58,043 nucleotides of DNA, from positions 2,340-60,382 of the forward strand of contig CAJJDN010000158.1 of NCBI GenBank assembly GCA_905182985.1, read 5' to 3'. This stretch comes from Paramecium sonneborni (Eukaryota; Ciliophora; Oligohymenophorea; Peniculida; Parameciidae). Positions 43,666-57,000 of this stretch are shown piece after piece. Below the pieces are notes generated by a model. It was given only the letters and a program-made list of their open reading frames with translations, did no database searches and was not told where the DNA came from. The first letter of the stretch is position 1, and each line of letters starts with the position of its first letter. The position numbers and the translations under genes were made by a program.

Positions 43666-43904
43666 ATGAGTAAACAATTAAATCAATATATGAACGTTTT
43701 CCATAATTTTATTTAATATTTCCTTTTATAATAATCATAGAATCTATAAGTCTGTAAATAAAATTGATTTAAGAGAGTACTCTCTATGAGAAAAGAAGAG
43801 ATACTCAGAATATCAAATTTTATAAGCAAATAGTAAAGAGAGATAGTTTATACCTATCTCTAAGAAATAAATAATAAGCTTCTTTAGGAAATCCTGTAAA
43901 TTGA
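43666..43904 (+). CDS. Possible small helical protein (72 aa)
   Basis: Two exons joined by a 20-nt intron (43754-43773, AAG acceptor) give 72 residues beginning MSKQLNQYMNVFHNFIQYFL and ending NKQQASLGNPVN. The second exon (LYEKRRDTQNIKFYKQIVKR) is balanced and protein-like. A competing ORF in another frame starts at 43786, so the call is tentative. No homologue is recognised. Confidence 0.35.
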
Positions 43905-44179
43905 ACTAATCTCAACAAATTTGAGCATTAGTCATGAATATGAACTACTTAAATAAAGAGTTTATGGCCACATAATTTAATTGGAACTTTAGATTCTAAT
44001 AAAATTGGTTAAGTTAAGAAAATGCCTATGCTTTTGATATAAAACTCTCTATTAGATTTATTAGTTTTCCATAGTGATCTTCTTTGGTTTCTAATAATTA
44101 ATTTATGATCTGTAATGTAATACATATAATATTATGAACATGAATGTCCTTATCCATTATTATTATATTTTAAAATTTT

Positions 44180-45531
44180 ATGAAAAGAAACAAGACTGAA
44201 AACCAGTATTCATATTCATTTATATAGATTGACCAAAACAAACCAAATTCGTTTATTAAATCTTGATAAAATTCATGCCTCAATGCCTACAACTCTTAGA
44301 AAAAATAAATTTAAGTCACTTTAACCTAATTAACAATTTATTCAGAATCATCCTATCTTATTAAGTTCATTATTGTGCGATATTCCATTTAGTAATACCC
44401 ACATTAGATAAATATCAACTCTTCCTACTTCTAATCATTATTATTGTAAAAGTACAACTAAAACTCATACTCCTTCCTCTTCTTAAATTATGTAAACCAA
44501 AAAATTACCATTTAATCATAAACCATAAAGATTTCTAGTCAAATTGAATTAAAAAATTCCCTAAATTCTCTCCAAATAATCCTAAATCATTAAATCTTAA
44601 ACTTATCGCCCAAATTAAACCGCCACCAAGTATCATTCACTTACAATCGATCCCAAATATCAACTCATTAATGATATCACAAGTAATGATCTCAAAACTG
44701 ATATACTTACTAAATAAACTTAACCTTAATAAATATCAACTTTTTAAACACCTAATCAAAATTAGTTTTCTAAATTCAGAGATTCTTCTGAAATTGATGA
44801 TTTTAATGTAAATAACATATATATAATAGAACAAACTCTATGGAAGTAAATAAATTAGAGGACTGCTTAATTTCTAAAAATTCCCATCTGAAAACATTCC
44901 ATTAAAACATAAATACAAGGCGATAAGGGCATCATTAATTTAATATTTGAGACATTTAGAAAAATTAAAATTAACAACTAATGAATTTTTATCGCATAAA
45001 GTATTTCCATCTAAGCCTTTTGAGCATACTTTATCGAAACAATTCTTTCAATTATGCAAATAGGGTTAGGATAAGGAAGTCACTTAATTGTTAGAGAATA
45101 ATAAATATTTAGTTTATGAATATGATCATCTATTAATGACTACTTTACATTGGTCTGCAATGAGAGGTTTAGAATCTACTGCAAAGATCTTATTAAGTTA
45201 TGGAGCTGATCCAGATTCTTAAGATATCGTAGGTAGAACTCCTTTGTATCTTGCATTGATTCACAAATAAAATAATATTGCTTATTTTTTGATTTTAAAT
45301 AAAGCTGATCCTTGGAATAAAATGAATTTAAATTATGAGGAATCTGTAAGTGAGAATCCTGAAGGTAAAACAATGTTGCATTAAACAAGAAGGGTAATTA
45401 GATATTATAAATCTTTTTAGACTCACATTTTACTTCGTATGACTCCAGCTGATTAGAGATAATTCATTTGGTAAAAAGAACAATTACAGATGTATGAACC
45501 AAAAAAGAAGAAGATTTAGTTTTAATAATGA
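44180..45531 (+). CDS. Ankyrin-repeat protein (435 aa)
   Basis: Three exons (introns 44206-44227 and 44808-44829). The first half is basic and Thr/Ser/Gln-rich with no domain. The second half contains ankyrin-type helices: FFQLCKQGQDKEVTQLLEN, TLHWSAMRGLESTAKILLSY followed by GADPDSQD, and RTPLYLALIHKQNNIAYFLI followed by KADPW. At least two full repeats and flanking partial ones are visible. A basic tail (EPKKKKIQFQQ) closes the protein. Ankyrin repeats bind other proteins; the partner is unknown. The second intron is supported because reading through it stops in-frame after 20 codons, while splicing leads into the ankyrin region. Confidence 0.85.
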
Positions 45532-45639
45532 GTATCTTATAATTTTATACTAATATATCATAATTATATATGTATAATAAATAATCAATTTATTTGATCA
45601 ATGTAAAGTTTTTTTAATTCATATATTAATTTCATATAT

Positions 45640-46654
45640 ATGAGTAATCAATTAGGAGTAGGATTTGGAGCCTATAAATTTTAGACAATAATTAGCAATG
45701 AGATGAGGATGACAAAGGATTCAGTTCATCGTACGAGAATTTAAACAGAATCACGAAAATCTATATAAGAAAAGTGTAAATACTAATTCCAAAATGCAAA
45801 GAAAAAAATTATTCAAAAACTTTAAGACCCTAATGAAAGAGAACGGTTTCATACTTTAATTCAATTTGAAAAAGGTTCTGATGACAGTGTATCAGATCCA
45901 GACAATTAAACACTTTAATTACTTGAATATAAGAAGAAGAAAGAAAAAGAATATATACTTTAAGTTTCAGATTCAAGTAGCTCAAATAGTTTTGAGTCTT
46001 CTAATAGTGTAAATCAATCTCATCATAAGGAAATAAATGAACCAAATGCATATGATGAAGAAAATCATTTGGCAGGATAGAATCTTAAAACTTTAACAAC
46101 TCCTACTATTTTAAAATCACCTTAAATATCATAAGTATTTTTACTTATTTTTCATTCATTTTTAGTCTAGAGCATAAATTGCTAAATAGAAAGTCATGGC
46201 TATGAAAATTACTAAATACCCAATTGTTCGAAAAGACATTGATTTTTTAAGAAGCTTATGTCAAAATTAAAACTTCGTTAATAATGATAAAGCTATTTTA
46301 GAAGAATATAAATTAGATAAAGAAATTTGTGTTGATATGGATTGTCAAGACATTATTACTTTTATGAGACTTTAACATGAAGTTGAGGAAATGAGAAGAA
46401 AATAAATTGATTTTAATACTTAAAAAGAAAGACATTATGAAATCACTTAAAATCTTCCTAAAAAATCTATTAATAATAAATCTAATAACAAAGTTGAAGA
46501 TAAAGATAATAAATTTTGGACTGTTATGATGGCTAAAAGATTTATTAAAAATATGAAATTAAAAATTGAACAAACACCACCTAAACCATCCATTCAAGCT
46601 ATTAATCTTCTTAGAAAAAGCACGAGGGGATCAACTTTAAAAAATTAATTTTGA
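45640..46654 (+). CDS. Charged helical protein of unknown function (327 aa)
   Basis: Two exons (31-nt intron 46135-46165) give 327 residues starting MSNQLGVGFGAYKFQTIISN. A Ser/Asp-rich acidic segment (SDSSSSNSFESSNSV) in the middle looks like a casein-kinase-type phosphorylation cluster. The C-terminal half is Lys/Glu-rich and helical (WTVMMAKRFIKNMKLKIE). No domain is recognised. The N-terminal Arg/Lys-rich part and short length would suit a cytoskeletal or regulatory protein. Confidence 0.65.
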
Positions 46655-46680
46655 AAAAAATCAATCTCATATTTTATTAT

Positions 46681-46697
46681 TATATATATATATATAT
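46681..46697. repeat. TA dinucleotide tract before the VPS13-like gene
   Basis: Seventeen bases of alternating T and A, 14 bp upstream of the ATG at 46712. Similar tracts occur elsewhere in the window's intergenic DNA and are probably promoter or slippage sequence. Confidence 0.6.
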
Positions 46698-46711
46698 TTT
46701 TTATAATATAA

Positions 46712-49700
46712 ATGTCTAAAGAAATTGAAGAATACTTTATTAAAAGATTGTCTTCTTATCTTTTAGAATATTTATAAGATTTCTCTCAAAATAATATGGC
46801 TAAAGTAATAATATATCTATATTATTATTTAAGTTTTCCTTAGGAATTTCTTCTAATATTGTATTAAAGAATTTGTCAATTAAAAAATAAGCATTACTTA
46901 ATTTCAAATTTCCGCTCTATATTATTGATGGCAAAATCAATTCCATTACTTTAAATGTAAGTTTATGAAGTTTTAATCTTTAAAGATGCCTCTTAATTAT
47001 AAAAAACATTAACCAGAGATAATCATTGAAGGAGTAGAATTACTGGTTTGTACCATCTAAGAGATTAACTAATTTACTCAAAGCAAGGATTATCAATAAT
47101 AAGGAGTTGAAAATTTAAAGAAACATAAATTAAAATTATGGGAAGAATAAATGGCTAAATATTTTGAAAAATTATCTCCGCCTAATTGGATTCAAAAAAT
47201 TGTTGATGGCATTTTCAATAATATGTCTATAACTATAAAGTAATTTAATTTGAGATTTTACAATTCTTCAATACTTGAATATAAAACTGTTTTGAGAATT
47301 AAATTTGATGCATTTATTAAAGCTACTGATAGTGAATTTAAATAGAATTTCAATAGTGATCTAAACAGTACATATAGATTAATATAAATAAATAATTTGA
47401 GTGTATCATTGAAAAAAGATTCATTCAAAGACCTTACTAAAAAAGATGCATAAATGATTCTAATGCCAATCGATATTGAAATAATGTATACTGTTAATAA
47501 AAATTATGAATTACTGAACTAACCAATTATGATTCTTGAGGTTTTAATAAAATCTCCTATTATTTTTTAATTAAATAAGGAATAAAAAAATTATTTAATA
47601 AAATTGAATGAGGTACTATCATGTTAGGAAATAATTTAAGATAACTTTCATCTTAGGCCTAAAGAAATAAAAAATAATTATTCAGAATGGTGGAAATATT
47701 TTATTAATTCTGTCATTCTAAAATAAAAGAGTTAGAAACTTGATTTAAGTTTTTCATATAAAAAATTAGTCTCAATGAAAAGATACATATAATTATACAA
47801 AAGGAAATAAAATATAGTATTGGTACCTTGGCTTTCTTAATGGACAGCAAAGGATGAAATTAAATTTAAAAATTGTGAAGATAATTTATCTCTTAAAGAT
47901 TTATTGAAATATAGAGAATGGGCATTTTAAGAAATAAGAATGGAAGCAAAAAGATATTATAATTCTGCAAAAGATGGTTAAAATGATTAAAGTGTAAAAC
48001 CTTTATTAGAAATATGGACAAACACTATAAATAATTAAAATTCATTTAAGGATCATACAAAAAGAACTGATGATATTCCAATAGAACTTGAAGATGATGA
48101 AAAAATAAATTTGTATGAAATATTAGAAAGAGATAAAACTAATGTTTTAGCTAGTTATTTAAAGGGGGAAAATAATCATCCAAATTAATTAAAGATTGAT
48201 TTTAAACTTAAAATTCATTCAATATTTATTTTAATTTTTGAGAATCGAGAATTTAATTTTGTTAAATATACACCTGATAATACAAAGATTTTTAAATTTT
48301 GTTAATGTAGATATCATCTTAAATTATTAAAAAAATAAACATCTACAAGAAAGAAAACAAGATAATCATCATAGGTAAATGCATTAACATAAGTATATAA
48401 TGAAGCAATAAAATAAAATGAAGATTAATAATTTCATTAAGCTAATTATATAGATAGTTTTTATGAAGATATGGAAGATTTAAATGGAGTTGGTTCAGAG
48501 ATTTCCTAATCATCTAAAAGTTGTGAAAAAGATTAAAATTTTGAATAAAATTCAAATGCTGATAAACCTTTACATTCAAAATTTGTTATTATGGTTAGTT
48601 TTATAGGAATTAGAGTTCCATTAAATATTTATTAAAATGGTGCTATATAAACTCCATAACATAAAGGATAAAAAGAATTAGAAGAAAAGATTTATATAGG
48701 TGATATCAAAGTAATTGCTCCAGGTATTTTATTAAAAATTATGGATGAAAAAGAACCGAAGAATTTTATATAATCTCCATTATTCAAAAAGTCTTCTGAA
48801 GAATTTTAAACAAAAGTAAAACTATAAAACAAATAAAATTAAATTAAATATTGTGAATTTTTTAATGAAATCTTTGAACTATCTGTTACTAGAGATTCAT
48901 AATAATTTCTTAATAGTGAAATATGTTATTAAATGTTAGGAGAATTTTTGAAATATAATAAAATGTAAAATATTAAAAGCTTTTTAGATGATTATGAAAA
49001 AGATAAAAATGGATTTTAAGATTTTACAACTGAATAATTTAAGGCTTATGATAAATATTTTGATGATTTATAGGAACCAGAAGATCCATTTTTTATACAT
49101 ATATCAAAATAATAATTCCCAAATGAGAAAAGTGATAAAAATGAAAAGAATTTTTGGGATATTCTTAGAAATGTTACAATAAATATAAATGAAAAAGAAA
49201 AACAAAATTAATGGATAATTTGTGATAATAATAATAAGCATATCTTTCTTTAAGAAGCACATAATAGAATTGTTGATGTTATTAGAAGAGTTTTATTTAT
49301 TCCTTTTATAGAATAATTTGGAGTGTTAATACTACCAACATGTATTAGTAATTTAAAAGATAAATTGACATTCACATAAATTTAAACAAAAAAAGATTAG
49401 TCTTAAGAAAAATATGCATTATAAATATCTTTATATTTAAGAGGAAAAGAACCTGAATATAAAATTGTTAGAAATAATTAATTAAATAAAGTTAATTCAA
49501 AAGAAACTATTTATTAGAATTTTAAAAAATCAAAAAGTAAAATTAAGGTTAAATTAACTGCAATTACTTTTTTATTGTCTACAAAAGCAGTAACATCATT
49601 ACTTTATTTTTTAGAAAATCAGAAATAGTAAATTTTTGAATCACAAGCTTATTAATAATGCAAAGAAGATCATAATTTATTATAATGTATTGTAAAAAGT

Positions 49701-52700
49701 AAACCTTTAGCAAATGAAACTATTAATTAACTCAAATTAAAGTTCTCACTTAAAATGATTGACAAATTTAAAATTAGAATAATTACTGATTCTATTTCAT
49801 CTAAAATTAAAACAGAATTAAAACTATAATTAAAGAATCTATTCATTAATACTATAAATTTGTAGAAGATGCGTTAGAATAAAGATTTTATAGAATTTTT
49901 TACTTTTGTTGATACGAATAAATTAGATTAATTTTTCTAAGAGTAAAAATTGTATTGTATTAAAAAAATTGTATTGGAATAGTTTTAAATTGCTCATAAA
50001 TATTTTTCAATAGATTATAGATATTATAATGAGGAAATGAAAAATTATGAAAAATAAATGTAAAATTAAAAAAGCGGAAAAGAATAATAAAATTCTCCTT
50101 TATTAAATTTTCAAAGAAACTATAGTTAATAGCTCTAAAAGCCAATTTAATTTCCAATAAAACATACTATAACCATTAAGAGTTAATAGGAAGATAAATT
50201 ATCAAATTAATAAAATTAGTTTTAAAGTAAACCTTAAAATAAAATAAGTGGAATAAAATCTATAATATTGGAATCAAGATTATTACTTTTTTAATTTGAT
50301 TCTTTAGTAGAGAATCATCCTTTAATTACAGATAAGAAAATATTCATTTAAATTCCATATTTTAATCTTTAAATTAATGATTCATAAATATGTTTAATAG
50401 AATTATTGATAATTATAAATAAGAAATTGAAATAAAAAGAAAAGAAAAAATATCGAGAATTCAGATATTAGATGAGTAAAGATAGTTTAATGAGAGCAGA
50501 ATTGTTAATGTTATAAAAGGATCATAAGAAATAAAAAAGAGATTGTAAGCATTGTATTTTAAGATTTCGCAAAAGTTTACATTTGACAAATATTATATTT
50601 GGTTTAATTCCAAAAATTTAGAATGGTATAAATTTATTTTCATTATTTGAATTTGAAAATTACATAATTTTTTAAAGAACATAATAGAAAAAAATAGAAA
50701 AAAAAGTTACAAAATCATTAAACAAAAATAAAACATTTGTTGAAACTCAAAAGAATTTCGGAATATAAATTTAATTTAAAAGTACACCTAAAGCAAGTAA
50801 AAGTATTTGTTATATAACTGCTTTTGAAATGCCATTATTTATAATAACTCATGATAAGGGATATTTTAAGGAAACTATTGCAATTCATTGTAAAAAAACT
50901 CCAATAAATCCAGAAATGTCTCAATCTAATAAATTGTAAAATCCAGAAATAGAAAAATATAATTCTTTTAAAGACCAATTATAATTTTAACCATATTAAT
51001 AATAATCTATTATAGATGAGATTAATGAATCTGATATTGAAAAAACTAATATTATATTTGAACCTTAACTTTTGGTATAAGATTGCTAAGATTTAAGTGA
51101 TAAATTAGATGACAAATTTATATTCTATTGCAGAAACAAAGAAAAAGAAATGTTTAATCATGATTTTGCTGAATATGAAGATAAAGATTAATTTTCATAT
51201 CGTAATTTACCAGATTCATAAAATGATAAGGATTAATTATATTTATTATTCTATTTTCATAATCCATTAAGGGCTAATTTGCTATTGAATGTGGCTGAAG
51301 AATTTTATTAGGAAAGACATTAAAAAATGAAATTGTTTTTTGCTATTGAAAATATTAAAGCTACTTTTATCAATTAATTTGCTACTTATAATCTTATCAC
51401 TATTTTAAAAAATATTAATACCATAATGAATATTTAAGAAAATGCATTTAATTTAATAAATAAAGATCTTCTAAAAAAAGAATAGCGTAAAGTTAAATTA
51501 AAAGAAAATCCTTTAAAAACTATTGATGAAATGATTATTTGTGCAATTATTTAAAATATTTATTTGAAATCAAATGAAACATCATTTAAGCTTAGTTAAT
51601 TGAAAGTCTTCATATAAATATACTTAATGGATAAATATAGATATAATAATATATAAAAGAGATCATCTCAAAGTTATTATCCATAAGGAATAAATAGTAT
51701 TCAAATTCCTAAAAATAGAACATCTATAAATAATGATCATGAAGCAGATCTAATTTTGAGATGTGATATTATAAAATTTAATTTTAATTAAGTTTCTAAG
51801 ATTGATATAAAAAAGGTAATCGTGACTAAATAAAAAGGAGAACTCAGTTTATCAGTTGATGACATTCAAATTAGTATTATGGGTAAACAAAGAGAAAATT
51901 TATTTGTTATGCCAGTAAAAGAAATAGGAGGATAAAAAGCTAAATATGCTTTACATATTAATTTATCATTTTAAAATTCATATCCATTAATAAAAGCATA
52001 AGTAGAATAGGCTAAAATTATATTATCTTAATAAAAAATTTAAGATTTATTGATTGCTATTAATAGTTTTTATCTTATCAATATAGAGGAAACTATTTCA
52101 TTAAAATAACATTTATTGAAATATATATTTTAATAAGAACTCTATGTTTTTGATATAGAGGAAAAATAAGTTAATATATTTGTTAATTAAATCAGTAAGT
52201 ACAAGAAAACTTAAAAATTTGCATCTGAACTTACAATTGATTCTTTGATTATCAAATTATAAGAATAAGAGAAGGATTTTTTTTTATTCCTATTTCATTC
52301 AATTTATTTTCATAAAAAAAATCAATCTAATCTTAAATTATCCATATAACAAATAGAAATGAAACCCTAAAATTTGACAGGAGAATAAATAATTTATCCA
52401 AATTTAATTTAACCTATTGATAATAAATAAACTGTTGTTTTTAATTTAGAAAATAAAATAATTTCAATAAGAAATATTAGATTTTATTTGATTTCAAGAT
52501 ACATTAAAGAACTTTAGGCATTTCAATAGAAAGTGGAAACTATATTATAGAAAAATTTGGATGAATTGAAAGAAAAGTATTAAAAGGATTTCGATTTATA
52601 ATTATAAATTAAACATGAAGAAGATTTTTTAAAAGAAAAAGATAACTTTAATTATTCAATAAAAATTTAAAATTCTTAATTTGTTTTACCAGAAACTTCA

Positions 52701-53382
52701 TAAGATCATAATTATCTTATTGCTACATTTTAGAAAGGACATATCAATTTAAAAAAATAAAAAATATTATTAAAATTACCAGAAATTGATGATGATAAAT
52801 TAAAAACTTAACAATAATCAATTAATTAATCTTTATTTATTGATTATTAAGAGTAGATGTCTATAGAAAAAGGAGAATTTTATGTAATTAATATTTTTGG
52901 TTGTTTTAATAATGTTTTGGTAAGATATTAAATGCATAATAATTAAGTAAATGGAGAATTATTAAAAGCTGGTATTTAATATAAATTTATATGATAGAAT
53001 AAATAACAACAAATATGGATATTCCAAGTTTTGAATAAAATTGTGGTTTAACTTAATGGAAATTTAAAGATTAATGCAAATTAGAAATTAATTAATTAAA
53101 AATGTCTCTTGATTTAGGAAAATTAATGAAAATTTAAAATTTCTTTACTAAAAATTAAGATGAATTATCTCCTTTGTTCAATTTTAAAAAATCACTATTA
53201 TAAAAGATAAATTTTGAAGTATTTTAATTTAATTAAAATTTAAGGTTTAATTTAATGATAGTAAAGTAGCTTTAACTAGATATAATCAAGGTGAGCCAGA
53301 AAAACGTAAATAAATTAAAGAGAAATCAAAAGTTTATAATAAATAAGCAAGAAATAGTAAAAACTTTTTTCCTAAAAATTGA
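46712..53382 (+). CDS. VPS13/chorein-type bridge-like lipid transfer protein (2186 aa)
   Basis: A single long frame with introns at 46805-46833, 46957-46985 (both AAG acceptors), 52972-52997 and 53219-53244 (AAG). The N-terminus matches the chorein_N motif: a leading helix, FSLGISSNIVLKNLSIKK, then LLNFKFPLYIIDGKINSITL and a strand after the second intron, as in VPS13, ATG2 and the other BLTP proteins whose hydrophobic groove moves lipids between membranes. The remainder is a long series of strand-like segments separated by Lys/Asn/Gln loops, as expected for the extended rod. I cannot see VAB, PH or ATG2_C domains, so which subfamily it belongs to is unknown. 2186 residues lies between ATG2/BLTP3 and VPS13 sizes. 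Confidence 0.72.
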
Positions 53383-53444
53383 ATATTCTTTTAAAATTTT
53401 TCATTAATATTTTTATTCTAAAAAATATAATAAGGTTTATTTTT

Positions 53445-55000
53445 TCAACACAATATTTCACACAACTTAAGAAGGTTATTTTAATATTCGTTATTTTTTC
53501 TTATTTCTAACTATTAACTGGCTGCTAAATCAAATTTGGAATTATCAAACATTTTCCTTACAAAATTAGCTACACCTTTAAAACATAAATACTATATAAA
53601 ATTAGGAAATTAAATTAAATTCTGTAAGGTTGATGAGTCATATTCATTAAATCTATGAATTAACATAAGTAAACCTAAAATAATAAAATTATTTTACATT
53701 AAACTTATTATTAATTTAATATATAATTTTCATTATCTATAATGATAGAAACTACATCATATTGCAATAGAATATGTAAATAATTGTCTTAAATATGATA
53801 TATTAAATTTCTCAAGGCTTACAAAATTTCATTTAAGACTTCAATATCATTCTCTTATCTTGCATATTATAAGAATTAAACAGCAGTTTCATTCTAAAAA
53901 TAATCAACTTTATCATATGAAATTTCTCCAAATATATTTGAAAGCACAAAAACTGTCATTCTTCTAACTTAAGGTTATTATTTTAAGTTTTAGATTAATT
54001 TTTAATCCAATGATAAATTTGGGATACTAAATTTATCAAAATAGTATTTTGATTAAGTTAAATTACCTGATATAAGAACTCCAATAATGCCTAAGGCCAT
54101 TGTTTTTTCGTCTGGATATTAGTTCAGATTTGAATTAAAGGATAATTAATTTATTAGTTCTATTGTGGAACTATTAAATAGAGTTTTATTATTGTTTAAA
54201 TATTCTATATAATTTAATAATTCATCTCCTATAAGAATTTCATCTAAAGTTGGTAGTGAAATGAATAAAGTTGTAAAATATGTATTTATTTGTTATTGTA
54301 ATGCAGCCTTATCAATTTTCTCTATTTTTGCAGTTAAAAATATTTCTATGATTATCTAAATAATTTTTTTATTTTGAAATTCGAGGCTTTTTTGTTCTTG
54401 AATTTATGTTGTCATTTATTTTATAATATCACATAATTTATCATATAATAATAGATTCTGCTCTTAATGAGATTATATTTCAATTGTTTATTTTAGAAAT
54501 TCTAATTGATACTATAAAGAAAACGAAGGTACAATCTTTTAAAGATTTATGTATAAGGTAGATTTACAATATGTATCACAAAATAGCACACTTTTTTAAC
54601 AAAATAAGGTAAGCAATTCTAACATTTCTAAAAAACATGAATTATCTTTGTTAAAAGCTAAATAACAGTATACATTCCAAAATTTATTCAATAATCCTTC
54701 GAAGTTAGACAATTCAATATTGCTTAAATTTTCTATACATTATTTAATTTCTGGTACTATATTCATTACTTAATTTGTCATAGTTTACAATTCAAAACCT
54801 GGAGAATCAAAATCAAAGTAATTTAAACTATCAGCTAGTTTTTGAATAGCTATTTTTGTTTGTGATATCAATTCATTTATTTATTATTCTTCCAAATGAA
54901 TCTGAATTAACCTTTTTCTATTTTACTAAAACTTATTCGAACGCTAATATTCCCTTAACAATATACTGAATTATTCTCTCTTTAGTTTTGTGTTATCCAT
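53445..55000 (-). CDS. Importin-alpha-like ARM-repeat protein (diverged)
   Basis: 510 residues in two exons (intron 53675-53697, needed for the frame). The N-terminus KLKREQFSILLREYQRSN followed by NRKRLIQ resembles an importin-beta-binding (IBB) domain. The rest is a chain of helix pairs with Leu/Asn-rich ARM-like character (for example QVRRMTVFVLSNIFGEISY, DIEVLNEILQALRNLIYHI, typical of ARM repeat helix 3). It ends FDLAASQQLEIRKNNEYQ, then a short C-terminus. The NLS-binding Trp/Asn arrays of true importin alpha are not obvious, so it may carry special cargo. Convergent with the VPS13-like gene, 62 bp apart. Confidence 0.6.
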
Positions 55001-55422
55001 TAATTTAATTACAAAATAATAGAATTATTACGATAAGAGTATTTATTATATTTATTATGTTCAATTAAAAATAATGTATATTCAATAGTTAACAATATTT
55101 TAGAAAAGTATTTATATTCTTCTAAAAAAGATTGAGAATGTAAAAATATTATAAATAGGTAATATAAAATATAATGAATTTAATAAATTTATTAAGCAGA
55201 TTGTTAAAGATGAAGAGTAGAGTAATGATAATATGCATAAAAATAACTGTTTTTCTTATATATTCAATTTAAATTGATATTTAAATAAGTTAGATCTTCT
55301 TAAATTATAAAATGAAATATAAAAAACTTTGTTATAAAATTTAAATTATCTAAAAATTAAACATCATTATAAAAATACAATCTTCAATTATATATTCATA
55401 AATAAAAATAAAGTTTCTAAAT
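55001..55422. promoter_or_regulatory. Intergenic region between divergent genes
   Basis: About 420 bp separating two divergent start codons, extremely AT-rich with T and A runs. It must contain the promoters of both neighbours. No specific element is recognised. Confidence 0.4.
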
Positions 55423-56337
55423 ATGATAGCATTAATTACAGGAGCTGAAGCTGCATGGATTGGGGATGTTTTAATAGAATTAGTTCCATTATTAGCGAAT
55501 TCTATTACATCTTTAGTAAGGTTATAAGACACATAATAAACTTAAGGAATCAATCTATTATTAGAATAAGAATTGGAATTACAAAGAGGGTCATTTCGTA
55601 AGGAAATATTATATAATAACCAACCCATAAATGATATTTAGTTATCTGAAGTAATGCACGAAACAATAATCTAAATAGATAGATGTTGCTAATCAGTTTG
55701 GTAATATATTCCATCAGGTATTGCAACAATATTTACATGGGCATTAACAGGATAAGCTATGAGACATGAATTTATTATTATTGACACTATAAATCATATT
55801 TGTTGTCTAGAGTTAGTGAAAGACTAAGGAGAATAACAAGAAAAGATTTAAAAACTTATTTTTAATATTTATGGACTTCAAACATAAGAATAGAGAATAA
55901 TTATAAGAAATTAAATACTTTAAAATAGATCATATAATAGAGTATTATGTTCAATAAGAGTTTAGCAATAATTGTATTTGAATTAAATTAATTATTTTTC
56001 TAATTTACTATTAATAAGTTGGAGAAAAATTTATTAGAATAGCAGTATAACTGTTAATTTTTTTAATTTATTTTAGAAAATGAGTAAATAATATGCAAGA
56101 TCTATATTTTATTTTTCTTAAGAGTAGCCAGATTATGACATTGTACTATAATCAATATTTGGAGTTTTTACTGATAAACCACTTTATCTTCCTCGTATTG
56201 ATATGTTAGCAGTTGAGAAATTAGTTTGGCATGGATCAAAATTCTCTGATTAAATGAGAAATTCAATTAATAGTTTTATTAGAATGGTTTAATCAATTAG
56301 GAATGGAATGGATTTTTCTTAAACCTTTATTAATTGA
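55423..56337 (+). CDS. Unknown 304-residue protein
   Basis: An intronless frame of 304 residues starting MIALITGAEAAWIGDVLIEL. The early part is hydrophobic with small residues, but too mixed for a clear signal peptide. A central stretch IPSGIATIFTWALTGQAMRH and late segments SIFGVFTDKPLYLPRIDMLA and VEKLVWHGSKFSDQMRNSI are well-balanced and protein-like. No family is recognised. An ATG inside the frame (at FQKMSKQYARS) could start a shorter product. Confidence 0.6.
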
Positions 56338-57000
56338 ATAAATTTATACATATATAACTTAAATTATTATTAAGTTTTTTTTATATATCTTTTTTTTATT
56401 AAATTGGCTTATAAAGGATATGAAATAATATTTATATTGATGACCATTATGGATATAGATATAACTAAAATGTAAGAATGCATGATAGAAATGTATTAAG
56501 ATTTAAATATAAGCTTTCAAGTGATTTGAAAAAGAGATGAAATAATTAATTTCGAGTAAGATTTACAGGAAGAATTCTAAACAATGTACCTTGTCATTAA
56601 GAATAGAATTAGACCTTAAAATGGTGGAAACCAATAATTAATGAAGATCTATTCTGATATATATTAATAATTAGGATAATTATATCATAGTTTAATAATA
56701 AATAATTAGATAGAATGAAATTTAATATTTAAGATTATTTTAAGAATTGAAAATATACTGATCTTATTAATAAATACTTTATTATTATAAATATTTAAAT
56801 TGAAAATGATATCAGAAACAATTTATATTATCTTAATATATTTAAATAGAATAAAAATGATTATTGATATCAATGTTTAAATTTTATAAATTCCTCTGAA
56901 GGTTAACTTTTTTGTGAGAATGTCACTCTAGTAGGACTCATGGTTCCAGAGTTTATACTCTATCTTTTAAAAGATGATCTTTATATAAATTTAGAATCAG
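56338..57000. pseudogene. Intergenic stretch with gene fragments in shifting frames
   Basis: Plus-strand pieces such as RFTGRILNNVPCHQEQNQT (about 56570) and RDEIINFEQDLQEEFQTMY (overlapping, another frame) look coding but are cut by TGA and cannot be joined by normal introns. The rest is AT-rich spacer before the convergent minus-strand gene. Best read as a decayed gene. Confidence 0.35.

Noticed and set aside
43915..44160. Minus-strand ORF of about 80 codons (starts MDKDIHV)
   Set aside because: It overlaps plus-strand candidates of better composition and has no identifiable domain.
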